A DNA stretch of 64,000 nucleotides, taken from assembly GCA_016708765.1 (NCBI GenBank), contig JADJFD010000003.1:496001-560000 (forward strand), read 5' to 3'. Origin of the DNA: Chitinophagaceae bacterium (GTDB lineage: Bacteria > Bacteroidota > Bacteroidia > Chitinophagales > Chitinophagaceae). Positions within the stretch are counted from its first letter, which is position 1. Each line of letters begins with the position of its first letter. This document shows positions 51,812-60,512 of the stretch, in pieces. The notes beneath the pieces were generated by a model. That model did no database searches. It saw nothing but the letters and a program-made list of their open reading frames with translations, and was not told where the DNA came from. The translations under genes were made by a program, and so were the position numbers.

Positions 51812-52023
51812 TGCTTGATTAGCTTTAGCAGTTCATCCGAAGTTATGTGATCGCCTTTCTGGTATTCTGCTTCAGCTTCGGCCAGTTCCTGGTTGTATTG
51901 CTGAATGCTTATTTTTTCCTGGTCGGTGATGAAAGATTTTATAACCTGTAGCAAAGATTGCTTTTGCTCGGCTGAAAGCAATACCCAGTATTTACTTAAT
52001 TCAATATCTACAGAAACCTGCAT
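51802..52023 (-). CDS. Antitoxin of the ParE-type module
   Basis: 73 residues. A short N-terminal region, then KYWVLLSAEQKQSLLQVIKS and acidic AELAEAEAEYQKGDHITSDE, ending ELLKLIKQWQ, the usual antitoxin pattern of a DNA-binding or dimer part and a toxin-binding tail. First gene of the module. Family not assigned beyond size and pairing. Confidence 0.82.
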   Translation of the reverse strand: MQVSVDIELSKYWVLLSAEQKQSLLQVIKSFITDQEKISIQQYNQELAEAEAEYQKGDHITSDELLKLIKQWQ

Positions 52024-52081
52024 GTTATTTGTTTTATGATTTTAAAGTTACAAATTTCTGCGATTATTTCGAATCGCTTGG

Positions 52082-52115
52082 GAAGTTGAATGTTGAACGG
52101 ATACTCGGTAGGGAA
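52082..52115. repeat. Direct repeat 2 beside the toxin-antitoxin module
   Basis: Second copy of the 34-base repeat at 51467-51500, 59 bases upstream of the antitoxin start. Confidence 0.75.
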
Positions 52116-52158
52116 GAAGGTTTTGTTTTTTTGTATTTGTCTAGCCGAGGTACAGCCT

Positions 52159-52715
52159 GTCCCGAACTTGATTCGGGAAGGCATCTCAGAGAATTAAGGA
52201 TTAAAGAATAAATTTTTCTTGTTGGTTGGTAATATGTTGCTGACTCTTTATTTACTTTTTGGCATTGCCCTCCCGATTTTCATCGGGACAGGCGCCAAGT
52301 AACCTGCCTGCCGGCAGGCAGGCAAAAAGGTCTAGGACAAAAGAATGCTCTCCCGCCTGGTGCGGGACAGGCTGCCTTTTGTCCGGCCAACGCACAGCGA
52401 CTCCGAAAGATTTATGTTTTACTATTGGTTAGTAAGGGATGGGGCAAGACTCTGCTGCTTGATTGTGTAAGTACATGGAGGTGCTCTGAAGTAGATACTC
52501 CTTCGTCGTATCACTTCAGAACGTACTGCTTTTTTCGACAGGTGATGTGCTGCTATGTCAGGCTTCTTGTTTGTCGAAAAAGAGGCACTGAGATTTTCTG
52601 TTGTTTGGTTTGCGTAAGGGTGCTTGAAGGAATGATTGCTGTAGATTATGCTGTTGGTCTATTTGCTATGCTGCATTGCCAACACACTACTTGTCCCGCA
52701 CAAAGCGGGAAGACA
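52159..52715. repeat. Hairpin-dense non-coding region
   Basis: At least seven stem-loops occur in about 560 bases: CCCGAA/TTCGGG, CCCGAT/ATCGGG, a perfect 20-base palindrome at 52303-52322, GGACAAAAG/CTTTTGTCC enclosing CCCGC/GCGGG (52335-52384), TCTGAAGT-GATAC/GTATC-ACTTCAGA (52485-52520), TTTTTCGACA/TGTCGAAAAA (52531-52581) and CCCGC/GCGGG (52695-52709). No gene is credible here; the Cys-rich frame 52425-52742 is built from these arms. It resembles repetitive-extragenic-palindrome clusters. Confidence 0.7.
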
Positions 52716-52762
52716 CAACAGCGGCATACTTCTTTCTGTTGAACAACAAGGGAAGAAAGAGA

Positions 52763-53125
52763 TTATTTTATTCCTGTGCTTTTTTTAATTAATGAAACCA
52801 CTTCTTTTTTTGTTTCGCCAACTATCTTTCTTGTGGATTTAAGTTCAAAATAGTATGCATATAAATTATCTACATCAAAATTCCCTGTCCCATCAATTTT
52901 TCTATATGCACCCTTTACCCAGACATACAAAGTAGAGATATTTTTAAATGGCGATTTAATTATATTATATCCAGAAGATATTTGCCCCTTTGCAAGTCTT
53001 TCAGAGGTTGATAAAAATTCTCTTGTTGCGAAATTATCATACCAAATTCTGGTCGATCCTGAATCCTGTGTGACATAATAAATCTTAATATTAAAAAAAG
53101 AGCTCCCTGCGTCATAGCTAGCCAT
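52763..53125 (-). CDS. Small protein of unknown function
   Basis: 120 residues, no signal peptide. A beta-type core (FFNIKIYYVTQDSGSTRIWY, YVWVKGAYRKID) and a C-terminal Lys-rich helix KKEVVSLIKKS. No family recognised. It follows the membrane protein gene at 53171-53626 by 45 bases on the same strand, so they may form a pair. Both lie in the repeat-rich accessory stretch. Confidence 0.65.
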   Translation of the reverse strand: MASYDAGSSFFNIKIYYVTQDSGSTRIWYDNFATREFLSTSERLAKGQISSGYNIIKSPFKNISTLYVWVKGAYRKIDGTGNFDVDNLYAYYFELKSTRKIVGETKKEVVSLIKKSTGIK

Positions 53126-53170
53126 TTCTAATCTAAATTTATATTCGTTGTTGGAAATTTTTCCAATAAA

Positions 53171-53626
53171 TTAAATTCCCATATTTTCATCTCTTCCAAG
53201 CGGAATCTCTAAAACTGGATCATCGGTCTCGATTACTCTCACTTTTGCAGAATCTCTCAAACTTATTAATACCTTATTACTTGAATCAAGTCGAAATCCA
53301 TACTTCCCCAATGTTTCTGTAACTATGGAAGTAGTCGTATCAAATTTAGATTTCATTGTCACTAAAGCAGTATCATATCTTTTCCTTAATACTTCGTCTC
53401 TTTCGTCCTGCAATTTGGCGATTTCAATTCTGTTATTATCGTCAATGGCTTTTTGAATTAAATTTTGGATTGTTGGCAAAACAGATAAGATTATTGTGCA
53501 TATATAAAAAAACCAACCGCTTGGAGTTACTGCTGAAAGACCCTTTTTATCAGGGTTCTTTATTTCAGAAAAAGATGAAATTATTGTTGCAATAGCAGTA
53601 AGAATACCAATTACTAATAAAATCAT
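53171..53626 (-). CDS. Membrane protein with coiled coil, unknown function
   Basis: 151 residues. Two membrane helices (MILLVIGILTAIATIISSF and GWFFYICTIILSVLPTI) are followed by a coiled coil (NNRIEIAKLQDERDEVLRKR) and a soluble tail. No family recognised. It may anchor a complex with the next gene's product. No promoter seen in the 375-base gap 53627-54001, which holds a tandem repeat and a dispersed repeat. Confidence 0.7.
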   Translation of the reverse strand: MILLVIGILTAIATIISSFSEIKNPDKKGLSAVTPSGWFFYICTIILSVLPTIQNLIQKAIDDNNRIEIAKLQDERDEVLRKRYDTALVTMKSKFDTTTSIVTETLGKYGFRLDSSNKVLISLRDSAKVRVIETDDPVLEIPLGRDENMGI

Positions 53627-53808
53627 ATAAATATTTAGCAGTTAATTTTCGATTTTATAACTCATTGACTCAAACCTGTAAGATTCATTGAGTTACTTGT
53701 AAATTCTATTTGGCTGTTTCAGCATTAAATTGAAAGATACAAAAATTCCGTTCCCATAACCAACTGTTTAGACTGTGAGCATGGAGTTTTGTATTAATAC
53801 ATAATTGA

Positions 53809-53906
53809 ATTTTCGATAAATATCAGGTTGCTGCAAAATGCTCAATAGAATTGCCGAATTCCTGATAAATATCGGGATGTTGCAAATTGCCCAATAGAAT
53901 TACCGA
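53809..53906. repeat. Two tandem copies of a 49-base unit
   Basis: 53809-53857 and 53858-53906 share GATAAATATC, TTGC, AAATTGC/AAATGC, CAATAGAATT and CCGA in order; differences are point changes only. Confidence 0.8.
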
Positions 53907-53930
53907 ACGATGAAGAGTGCGACGCAACAG

Positions 53931-53956
53931 ACGATGATAAGTAGTAATGCAGTTGG
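53931..53956. repeat. Dispersed short repeat, second copy
   Basis: ACGATGATAAGTAGTAATGC and the following AGTTGG match the tract at 1458-1482 with one extra base and one substitution. Confidence 0.5.
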
Positions 53957-54001
53957 GCTAATAATACTGGTGGCTTGTCAGAAGGAGACCGTCGGACCAG
54001 A

Positions 54002-56524
54002 TTACCACCTCGCTACTATCTTAAAATTTATCAGCCTTGGTGTAAGCCTGTTGGGTAATAAATAAACGGTGTTGGAAAAATCTTTTACAAAAAGATAGGA
54101 GATAGTGTTGGGACGATCAATAATATTAAATACTTCGAGGCTGGCCCAGATATTGTCGAAGTTGCGGAAAGGAGAGTGGCTGCGGCGTTTGGCCCTGTCA
54201 TCATCCATGAGCAATGCACTGAAACCAATATCGGCACGGATATATGGTTCGATGACGGCGGCATTGCGATAGCGAACGGCATTGGGAATATTGTAGGGCA
54301 TATTGCTTCCGTACAATAAGTTGAGATACATTTTAAAATTTTTGTTGGTGGGCAGGTAGTCGGAGAAATACATGCCGAATGTAATGCGCCGATCCTGCGG
54401 ACGGCGAAGCCAGCCTACATCAAATCTTGCACTGTCGGTAATGGTTTGGTCAGTACTTTGTGAATTGATGAATTCGCCTGCTGCATTTTTATAACGATAG
54501 TAATGATCGCCGTTAATGTCTTCTGCCGTTTTCATAATGCCGAGGCTTATCCAGCTTTCTGCATCGGGAACCAGTTCGCCATGCAAACGCATTTCTATTC
54601 CGGCAGCGTAGGCTTTGGCATTGTTCTCGCCAAAATAACGGATGCGGACATTGTCAACATCATACGGCACTACATCAGTCATGCTTTTATAATAGGCTTC
54701 CGTAGTCCAGCGCATCGGACGGCCATTGATGCCAATGAAATTATAATCGAACCCGGCAACACCTTGCCAGCTTTTTTGTGATTTTAAAGCGGTGTTGATG
54801 CTGCCATCATATCTTCTAAGCTCTCTGTAGAATGGTGGCTGATTGTAAGCACCGGCTGCTACACGAAAAATAATATCCCGTTTCCAATTGGGACTCCAGC
54901 TTGCACCAATGCGTGGAGAAATAAGAAATTCTCCATTGAGAGAATTGTAATTGAAACGAACACCGGCAGTAAGCGTTGCTGAATGTGATGAATCGTTTCC
55001 CAATAAAATATTATCCTGTATGTAGCCTGAGAATTTATTGATGTCTAATGCGGCTGATGATTTTATTACTTTATTCAGGCGAAGCATATTGGGTTGATAA
55101 GGCAATGCATAACCTGCTGAATCCTGGAATTCCCATTCATTCAACTTGTCGTTGATTTTTGCTTTGTCGTAACCAACGCCCCATTGAAAAGCATGTTTGC
55201 CCTGATCGTAAAAACCTTTGTGTGATAGATTCCAGTTTTCTACATTCAATTCATTTCTTGCCCAGTTCTGATACACACCTGCACCCAATGGATTTACAAT
55301 TAAACCATAGGTTGGATTTCTTTTATCAAAATCTCTTTCACCAAAAAGATAGGCACCGATGATATCTACATTTTCTTTTTCATCGTTTTCGAATCGGGAA
55401 GCCATCCATTTTAGTTTGAGTTTTTTGGTTGGCTGATTAATGAGGGAGAAACCAAGCATGTTGGTCTGGTATTCATCTTTTTCTCTTCCTTCAAAATAAA
55501 TATCTACTCCAATTGTTGCACTGAACACTGGAGAAAACACAGAAGTGGTTAACTGGCTTTCTTGCGGAATGAGAGAGAACTTTGTTTGTGAAATATTGCT
55601 CAATAATTCTGCCGACCATTTAGGATTGAACTGGTAAGCAAGCAATGCCTGAAAATCGGCAGAAGAAGGAACATAGTTTCCTTTTGTTTCCTGACTTGAT
55701 AATAAATTTCTGTTGCTGCGATTACGAATGCCGAGTAGGTAACTGAATTTTGAATTTTTGTTTACACCTTCTACTTGTAAACCTTGTTCCAGAATACTTA
55801 CATAAGCAGAGCCGCCGAATTTTTTTGGCTTCTTGTATTGAATGTCCAATACACTGCTTAGTTTATCGCCATATTTTGCCTGAAATCCGCCATTGTAAAA
55901 ACTGATGCCTTTCACCATTTCTGGATTAATGAAACTTAGGCCTTCCTGTTGTCCGCTTCTAACCAAGTAAGGACGGAATATTTCAAAATCATTTACATAG
56001 ATTAGATTCTCATCATAACTACCACCACGAACGGAATATTGTGAGGTGAGTTCATTATTAGAGCCAACGAATATCTTGATCAAACTTTCAACACCTGTAA
56101 CTGCAGAAGGAAGATTGATGATTGTTTTTGGATTGGGTTTGATTAGACCAGCTTCTCTTCTGTCCCGTTGATCGGTAACGATTACTTCTTCTAATGTTTT
56201 CTCACCTTTTTCTAATCGTATTGTAATTGTTTCTTCTTCGCCTTCGTTTAGCAGGAAATTCTTTTGTTGAGTATTGCGACCGGCGTAAGAGAATATTAAT
56301 GCAAAGGCTTTGTTGGCCGTTACTGTTAGGCGGAAGTAACCTGAGTCATTTGTAAAAGTTGCTTTCGATTGACCTAAGATTGTAACGGAAACATTTGCTA
56401 ATGGATTTTCATTATCATCAACTACTTTGCCGGAAACAACTGCAGATTTAATCTGAGAGAAAGCGATAACAGTAAGCAAAGTGCAGATGGCAGTTAGAAT
56501 TATTTGGCGTACCGTTTTTTTCAT
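54002..56524 (-). CDS. TonB-dependent receptor with CarboxypepD-like domain
   Basis: About 840 residues; ATG 56524 (MKKTVRQIILTAICTLL) preferred to TTG 56542. Signal peptide, then CarboxypepD_reg-like domain (VVSGKVVDDNENPLANVSVT), a plug with NLPSAVTGVESLIKIFVGSN, QYSVRGGSYDENLIYVNDFE and EGLSFINPEMVKGISFYNGG, and a barrel ending LINFKIVARW. The layout is that of outer-membrane transporters with energy from TonB; the ligand is unknown and no SusD-like lipoprotein is adjacent. Confidence 0.92.
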   Translation of the reverse strand: MKKTVRQIILTAICTLLTVIAFSQIKSAVVSGKVVDDNENPLANVSVTILGQSKATFTNDSGYFRLTVTANKAFALIFSYAGRNTQQKNFLLNEGEEETITIRLEKGEKTLEEVIVTDQRDRREAGLIKPNPKTIINLPSAVTGVESLIKIFVGSNNELTSQYSVRGGSYDENLIYVNDFEIFRPYLVRSGQQEGLSFINPEMVKGISFYNGGFQAKYGDKLSSVLDIQYKKPKKFGGSAYVSILEQGLQVEGVNKNSKFSYLLGIRNRSNRNLLSSQETKGNYVPSSADFQALLAYQFNPKWSAELLSNISQTKFSLIPQESQLTTSVFSPVFSATIGVDIYFEGREKDEYQTNMLGFSLINQPTKKLKLKWMASRFENDEKENVDIIGAYLFGERDFDKRNPTYGLIVNPLGAGVYQNWARNELNVENWNLSHKGFYDQGKHAFQWGVGYDKAKINDKLNEWEFQDSAGYALPYQPNMLRLNKVIKSSAALDINKFSGYIQDNILLGNDSSHSATLTAGVRFNYNSLNGEFLISPRIGASWSPNWKRDIIFRVAAGAYNQPPFYRELRRYDGSINTALKSQKSWQGVAGFDYNFIGINGRPMRWTTEAYYKSMTDVVPYDVDNVRIRYFGENNAKAYAAGIEMRLHGELVPDAESWISLGIMKTAEDINGDHYYRYKNAAGEFINSQSTDQTITDSARFDVGWLRRPQDRRITFGMYFSDYLPTNKNFKMYLNLLYGSNMPYNIPNAVRYRNAAVIEPYIRADIGFSALLMDDDRAKRRSHSPFRNFDNIWASLEVFNIIDRPNTISYLFVKDFSNTVYLLPNRLTPRLINFKIVARW

Positions 56525-56567
56525 AAGTGAATCTGCGTTCAAGATACGAATTTTTGTAGCAGAGAAA

Positions 56568-56993
56568 TTATTTTAGCTTCCCTTTTATTAGCATCAAAAT
56601 ACCGAAGGCTGCGATAACCGCTCCGATAATTGGCACATGAATATTTTTTTGTAAAAGGTCTTTAGGCGCCGTAAGTAACATGGCTGATAATCCGCCGCCA
56701 CCAAGTAAAAGAAGGAAGGTTCCGAAATAGTAATTACGATAGGGACTTTTGAGAGCTTTGATGCATAGCTTTAATGTTACAATAAAAGCGATAAGAATAA
56801 TAGCAAGAGTGACAACCTGAATGAATGTCCAGAGCCAGATATCTTCTTTTGTAGAAACGTAGATACGGTTTGTGAGATATACTTCGGATGAGCTGCCAAA
56901 ATAATTAAAAGCAAATAATATAATTTAAACGCCAATTATACATAACGCTGTTTGTAATTTTCCCTTTGGCTTTGTGATTTTTCTTTTTGGCAT
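56568..56993 (-). pseudogene. Small membrane protein gene interrupted by an in-frame stop
   Basis: From ATG (56991-56993) the frame reads MPKRKITKPKGKLQTALCII, then GV, a TAA (56925-56927) and IILFAFNYFGSSSEVYLTN in the same frame, ending MLIKGKLK at 56568. With TTA in place of TAA the sequence makes a continuous membrane helix, and two or three more helices follow (FIQVVTLAIILIAFIVTL; FLLLLGGGGLSAMLL; IIGAVIAAFGILML). The gene would encode about 141 residues. Family unknown. Either a true nonsense mutation or a sequence error. Confidence 0.65.
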
Positions 56994-57023
56994 TGTATAA
57001 CTTGTTGCAACAGTTAGAAATGC

Positions 57024-57671
57024 TTAAAGGCTTTTTAATTTCTTAATGGTGGCGGTCGGGTCGGCAGATTTAAAAACAGTATTGCCAGCAACTAACACAT
57101 CAGCTCCGGCAGCAATAATAGATGGTGCATTATCCAATGTAACGCCGCCGTCAATTTCAATCAGCACATTCAATCCTTTATCATCAATCATTTTGCGGAG
57201 CTGCTTTATTTTTTCCAGTGTCTGTGGAATAAATTTCTGGCCGCCGAAACCTGGGTTTACACTCATCAAGCAAACGAGATCAATATCATGAAGAACATCA
57301 CTTAGCCCTGAAACAGGAGTATGCGGATTGACAGCTACACCAGCTTTCATACCTAATGATTTTATCTGCTGAATATTTCTGTGTAAGTGATTACAGGTTT
57401 CAATATGAACGGTAAGATTATCGGCACCCGCATTTTTAAACTGCTCGGCATAGTTCTCAGGATTAACGATCATCAGGTGTACATCGCAAACCTTTTTTGT
57501 TGCTTTTCTGAAAAACTCAATCAGCATTGGCCCAAAGCTGATGTTGGGAACAAAGCTGCCATCCATTACATCTAAGTGATACCAGTCTGCTTCACTTTCG
57601 TTCAGCATGTTGCAATCGGCTTCGAGGTTGAGATAGTTGGCGGAAAGAAGAGAAGGTGCAATGATTGGCAT
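57024..57671 (-). CDS. rpe: Ribulose-phosphate 3-epimerase
   Basis: 215 residues. TIM barrel interconverting ribulose 5-phosphate and xylulose 5-phosphate in the pentose phosphate pathway. Motifs: APSLLSANYLNLEADC, metal/catalytic WYHLDVMDGSFVPNISFG, VCDVHLMI, MSVNPGFGGQKF and EIDGGVTLDNAP with phosphate-binding GADVLVAGN. Stop lies 31 bases upstream of the interrupted membrane gene. Confidence 0.95.
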   Translation of the reverse strand: MPIIAPSLLSANYLNLEADCNMLNESEADWYHLDVMDGSFVPNISFGPMLIEFFRKATKKVCDVHLMIVNPENYAEQFKNAGADNLTVHIETCNHLHRNIQQIKSLGMKAGVAVNPHTPVSGLSDVLHDIDLVCLMSVNPGFGGQKFIPQTLEKIKQLRKMIDDKGLNVLIEIDGGVTLDNAPSIIAAGADVLVAGNTVFKSADPTATIKKLKSL

Positions 57672-57768
57672 AAGTGCTTATTTGCCCTGCAAGATACTTA
57701 GTTTATTAGTTAATTAGTTGATTGGTGAATTTGGAAATACAATGTTTTCGAATTTCTTTAATTACAAA

Positions 57769-58776
57769 CTATTTTCCCAATTTATCCGCCGCTTCTTTTG
57801 CTTCGGTAAATGTATTGTCCAAACTAAATGCCCGTTGATAGTTTAATTTGGCTTCGGTTAAATTTCCCATTGCCTCATTACATTTTCCCATCCAGAAGTA
57901 TGCATCCGGGAAGGTGGCTGAAATAGTATTGGCGAGCTGCACCGTTTTTAATGCATCACCGAATTTTCTCTGGTCGTAGAGTACTGTTGCTTTTTCGATA
58001 TATGCATTCAGGTAATAGTAATCATGTTGTAAGGCTTCGTCAAAAAGACTTAATGCTTTCGCCTTATCATTCATATTAGAAAAATAGATTCCTTTATAAT
58101 AATAAGGTTCGGCATGAAGGTTTAAGGTGTCAACTTTTATTAAGGAGTCGCAAAGTTTTATTACTCTTGGATTTTTGGATTCTGCGTATTTAAAAGCCAG
58201 TTCATAATTGAGTTCAATATCGTAGGGAGTTAATGAGTATGCCTTTTCCAGAATGGAGATTGCCTCGGCATTGTTCCCTTTTTTTCCTAGAAGTCCTGCT
58301 TTCATCTTCATTACATCCACCTGTTCCGGATTTGCTTGTAAAATTTTATTTACAAGTTCCAATGCATTCTCTGTTTTACCATTTGCATCGTAGGAACGGG
58401 CCAATGTAAGTTGTAATAAAAAGCTATTAGGTAATTCCTTTATTGCATCATTTAAAAACTGAATGGCAGAATCAGGTTTTTTGTCGAGCAAAAGGTTACT
58501 AAAGCCATACGCATATCTCTCATCTTTTTTCAATGACCAGGCTTTTTTAAAATCTTCAAGTGCTGGTTCGGGCAGGTTATTTGAATTTAATAATACAGCT
58601 CTGCGGAAATAGATGCCATCATTATCTGGCTCCTGGCGAATACTGTCAGTTAAACTGGCATAAGGTTCTTTTTCCAGGATATCGCTGAAAGGAGAATCGG
58701 AGCCTTTATCATTACAACTACTGATAAGTATCATCAAAATAACGGCACGGCTAATTATTTTTGCAAATCGCTTCAT
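57769..58776 (-). CDS. TPR-repeat lipoprotein
   Basis: 335 residues. Lipobox ISSC (Cys 21). From about residue 50 nearly all is TPR helices (ALEDFKKAWSLKKDERYAYG, ALELVNKILQANPEQVDVMK, LTEAKLNYQRAFSLDNTF). No catalytic domain, so a scaffold of the periplasm or outer membrane. Divergent from the beta-propeller gene, sharing a 118-base gap. Confidence 0.9.
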   Translation of the reverse strand: MKRFAKIISRAVILMILISSCNDKGSDSPFSDILEKEPYASLTDSIRQEPDNDGIYFRRAVLLNSNNLPEPALEDFKKAWSLKKDERYAYGFSNLLLDKKPDSAIQFLNDAIKELPNSFLLQLTLARSYDANGKTENALELVNKILQANPEQVDVMKMKAGLLGKKGNNAEAISILEKAYSLTPYDIELNYELAFKYAESKNPRVIKLCDSLIKVDTLNLHAEPYYYKGIYFSNMNDKAKALSLFDEALQHDYYYLNAYIEKATVLYDQRKFGDALKTVQLANTISATFPDAYFWMGKCNEAMGNLTEAKLNYQRAFSLDNTFTEAKEAADKLGK

Positions 58777-58845
58777 TTTTCAAAACTAATTGATTTTATA
58801 AATGGAGTATGACAATGTTCTGACAAATTAAATTTATTGAGAAAA

Positions 58846-58853
58846 TACCTTTG
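58846..58853 (+). promoter_or_regulatory. TACCTTTG, possible -7 box
   Basis: Exact TAnnTTTG match 42 bases upstream of the beta-propeller lipoprotein gene. No well-spaced TTG -33 box is seen. Confidence 0.35.
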
Positions 58854-58894
58854 CAGCCTGCAAAAAAGCAGACTTCCCGATAAAACGAATAAAG

Positions 58895-59992
58895 ATGAAA
58901 AAACTTGTGTATTTACTTTCCTTGATTGTTCTATTAGCTTCTTGTGGAAACAGTTCAAAAATTTCAGATAGTGTTACTACACAAACAGATACTTTAAGAT
59001 ATCCTGAAGAAACACATTTGAAAAATATTCAACAGCTAACTTTTGGTGGTGATAATGCAGAAGCTTATTGGAGCTATGATGGCAAATACCTGGTTTTCCA
59101 AAAATCAAACCCTAAAGAAGGTATTAATTGCGACCAGATATTTATTGGAAAGGTGCCGACCAAAAAAGGAGAAAAATTTAATTATAAAATGGTTAGCACC
59201 GGAAAAGGTAGAACCACCTGTGCATATTTTACTAAAGATGGCAAACATATTATTTATGCATCCACACATTTAGGAAGTACGGACTGTCCGCCGGTACCAG
59301 ACAGATCAAAATATGGTAATAAATACATTTGGCCGTTGTACAGCAGCTTTGACATATTTATGGCCGACCTTGATGGTAATATAGTTAAGCAACTAACTAA
59401 TTCTAGTAGTTATGATGCAGAAGGAACAATATCGCCTGATGGAAAGAAAATGATTTATACAAGTACAAAGGATGGCGACATCGAATTGTACATTATGGAT
59501 TTGGCAACAGGAGCGGAGAAACGCATTACTAACACATTAGGTTATGATGGCGGTGCATGGTTTAGTCCAGATGGAACAAAATTGATTTGGAGAGCAAGCC
59601 GTCCAAAAACCGAAGCAGAAATAAAAGAATATAAAGACTTGTTGAAAGAAAATCTTGTAGCACCGACGAATATGGAAGTTTGGGTCGCTAATGCAGACGG
59701 TAGTAATGCAAGACAGGTAACATCTTACGGCCAGGCAAACTGGGCACCAACCTATATGCCGGATAGCAAGCATATTATTTTTGCATCGAATCATGAATAT
59801 AAAAGAGGCTTCCCATTTAATCTCTACACTATCAATGAAGATGGAACGAATCTCCAAAAAATTAGCAGGGATAAAGGCTTTGATGCTTTCCCTATGTTCT
59901 CGCCAAATGGAAAAAAAATAGTTTTTAGCAGCAACAGAAATAATGGTGGCACAAGAGATACGAATGTTTTTATTGCTGATTGGGAAGAATAA
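58895..59992 (+). CDS. TolB/PD40-type beta-propeller lipoprotein
   Basis: 365 residues. Lipobox LASC (Cys 17). Repeated WD40-like PD40 blades: AYWSYDGKYLVFQ, YFTKDGKHIIYAS, TISPDGKKMIYTS, WFSPDGTKLIWRA, TYMPDSKHIIFAS, MFSPNGKKIVFSS, giving six or seven blades. Acts in the periplasm or on the surface, likely as a binding scaffold; TolB-like but without the Tol neighbours. Confidence 0.92.
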   Translation: MKKLVYLLSLIVLLASCGNSSKISDSVTTQTDTLRYPEETHLKNIQQLTFGGDNAEAYWSYDGKYLVFQKSNPKEGINCDQIFIGKVPTKKGEKFNYKMVSTGKGRTTCAYFTKDGKHIIYASTHLGSTDCPPVPDRSKYGNKYIWPLYSSFDIFMADLDGNIVKQLTNSSSYDAEGTISPDGKKMIYTSTKDGDIELYIMDLATGAEKRITNTLGYDGGAWFSPDGTKLIWRASRPKTEAEIKEYKDLLKENLVAPTNMEVWVANADGSNARQVTSYGQANWAPTYMPDSKHIIFASNHEYKRGFPFNLYTINEDGTNLQKISRDKGFDAFPMFSPNGKKIVFSSNRNNGGTRDTNVFIADWEE

Positions 59993-60043
59993 TCCTTTGC
60001 AATATGGCTCACCTTATTACCTTTGAAGCCTAAATTGATTTCT

Positions 60044-60511
60044 ATGTATCAAGGAATGTTACATCTTCACAGTGTTCTTCGTTGGGTGATTCTAATTTTA
60101 TTATTAGTTGCTGTCTATAGAAGTTTAGTAGATAAGAACAAGTCATTTACAGCAGGTCATAGAAAAACCGGGCTTTTCTTAATGATAAGTGCGGATGTAA
60201 TGTTACTGGTTGGAATATATCAGTGGGTTACAGGACCGATAGGATTAAAAAGTATTCAAGCGAATGGGATGAGTGTAGTGATGAAAGATTCCGTTCTTCG
60301 TTTTTTTGCTATTGAACATTTAATAGGAATGATAGCAGCAATTATTCTTATACATATTGGATATTCCTATTCTAAGAAAGATATAACCGATACAGTAAAG
60401 CATAAAAGAGCATTATTGTTTTATGGTCTTGCTTTGTTAATTATCCTCATATTTATTCCATGGCCATTCAGAGAAGTTGGTGAAGGCAGAGGGTGGCTTC
60501 CCGGTATGTAA
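60044..60511 (+). CDS. Small membrane protein, possible b-type cytochrome-like
   Basis: 155 residues from ATG 60044; a TTG at 60023 is an alternative. About four membrane helices (SVLRWVILILLLVAVYRSL, LFLMISADVMLLVGIYQWV, LIGMIAAIILIHIGYSY, ALLFYGLALLIILIFIPW). His residues lie in or beside the helices (MLHLHSVLRW, TAGHRKTG, FAIEHLIGM, LIHIGYSY), so a heme site is possible. Relatives in Bacteroidota are often called cytochrome B, but no function is known. It is 51 bases after the beta-propeller gene and convergent with the metallophosphoesterase gene. Confidence 0.75.
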   Translation: MYQGMLHLHSVLRWVILILLLVAVYRSLVDKNKSFTAGHRKTGLFLMISADVMLLVGIYQWVTGPIGLKSIQANGMSVVMKDSVLRFFAIEHLIGMIAAIILIHIGYSYSKKDITDTVKHKRALLFYGLALLIILIFIPWPFREVGEGRGWLPGM

Positions 60512-60512
60512 T

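Noticed and set aside
52029..52211. Plus-strand open frame of 60 codons
   Set aside because: It spans a direct repeat and the first hairpins of the non-coding region and looks like repeat-derived noise.
52303..52322. CRISPR repeat
   Set aside because: The palindromes differ from each other in sequence and are not separated by regular spacers, and no Cas gene is present.
52425..52742. Plus-strand open frame of 105 codons, Cys-rich
   Set aside because: It consists of the arms of the hairpin cluster, with abnormal Cys and Arg content and no family pattern.
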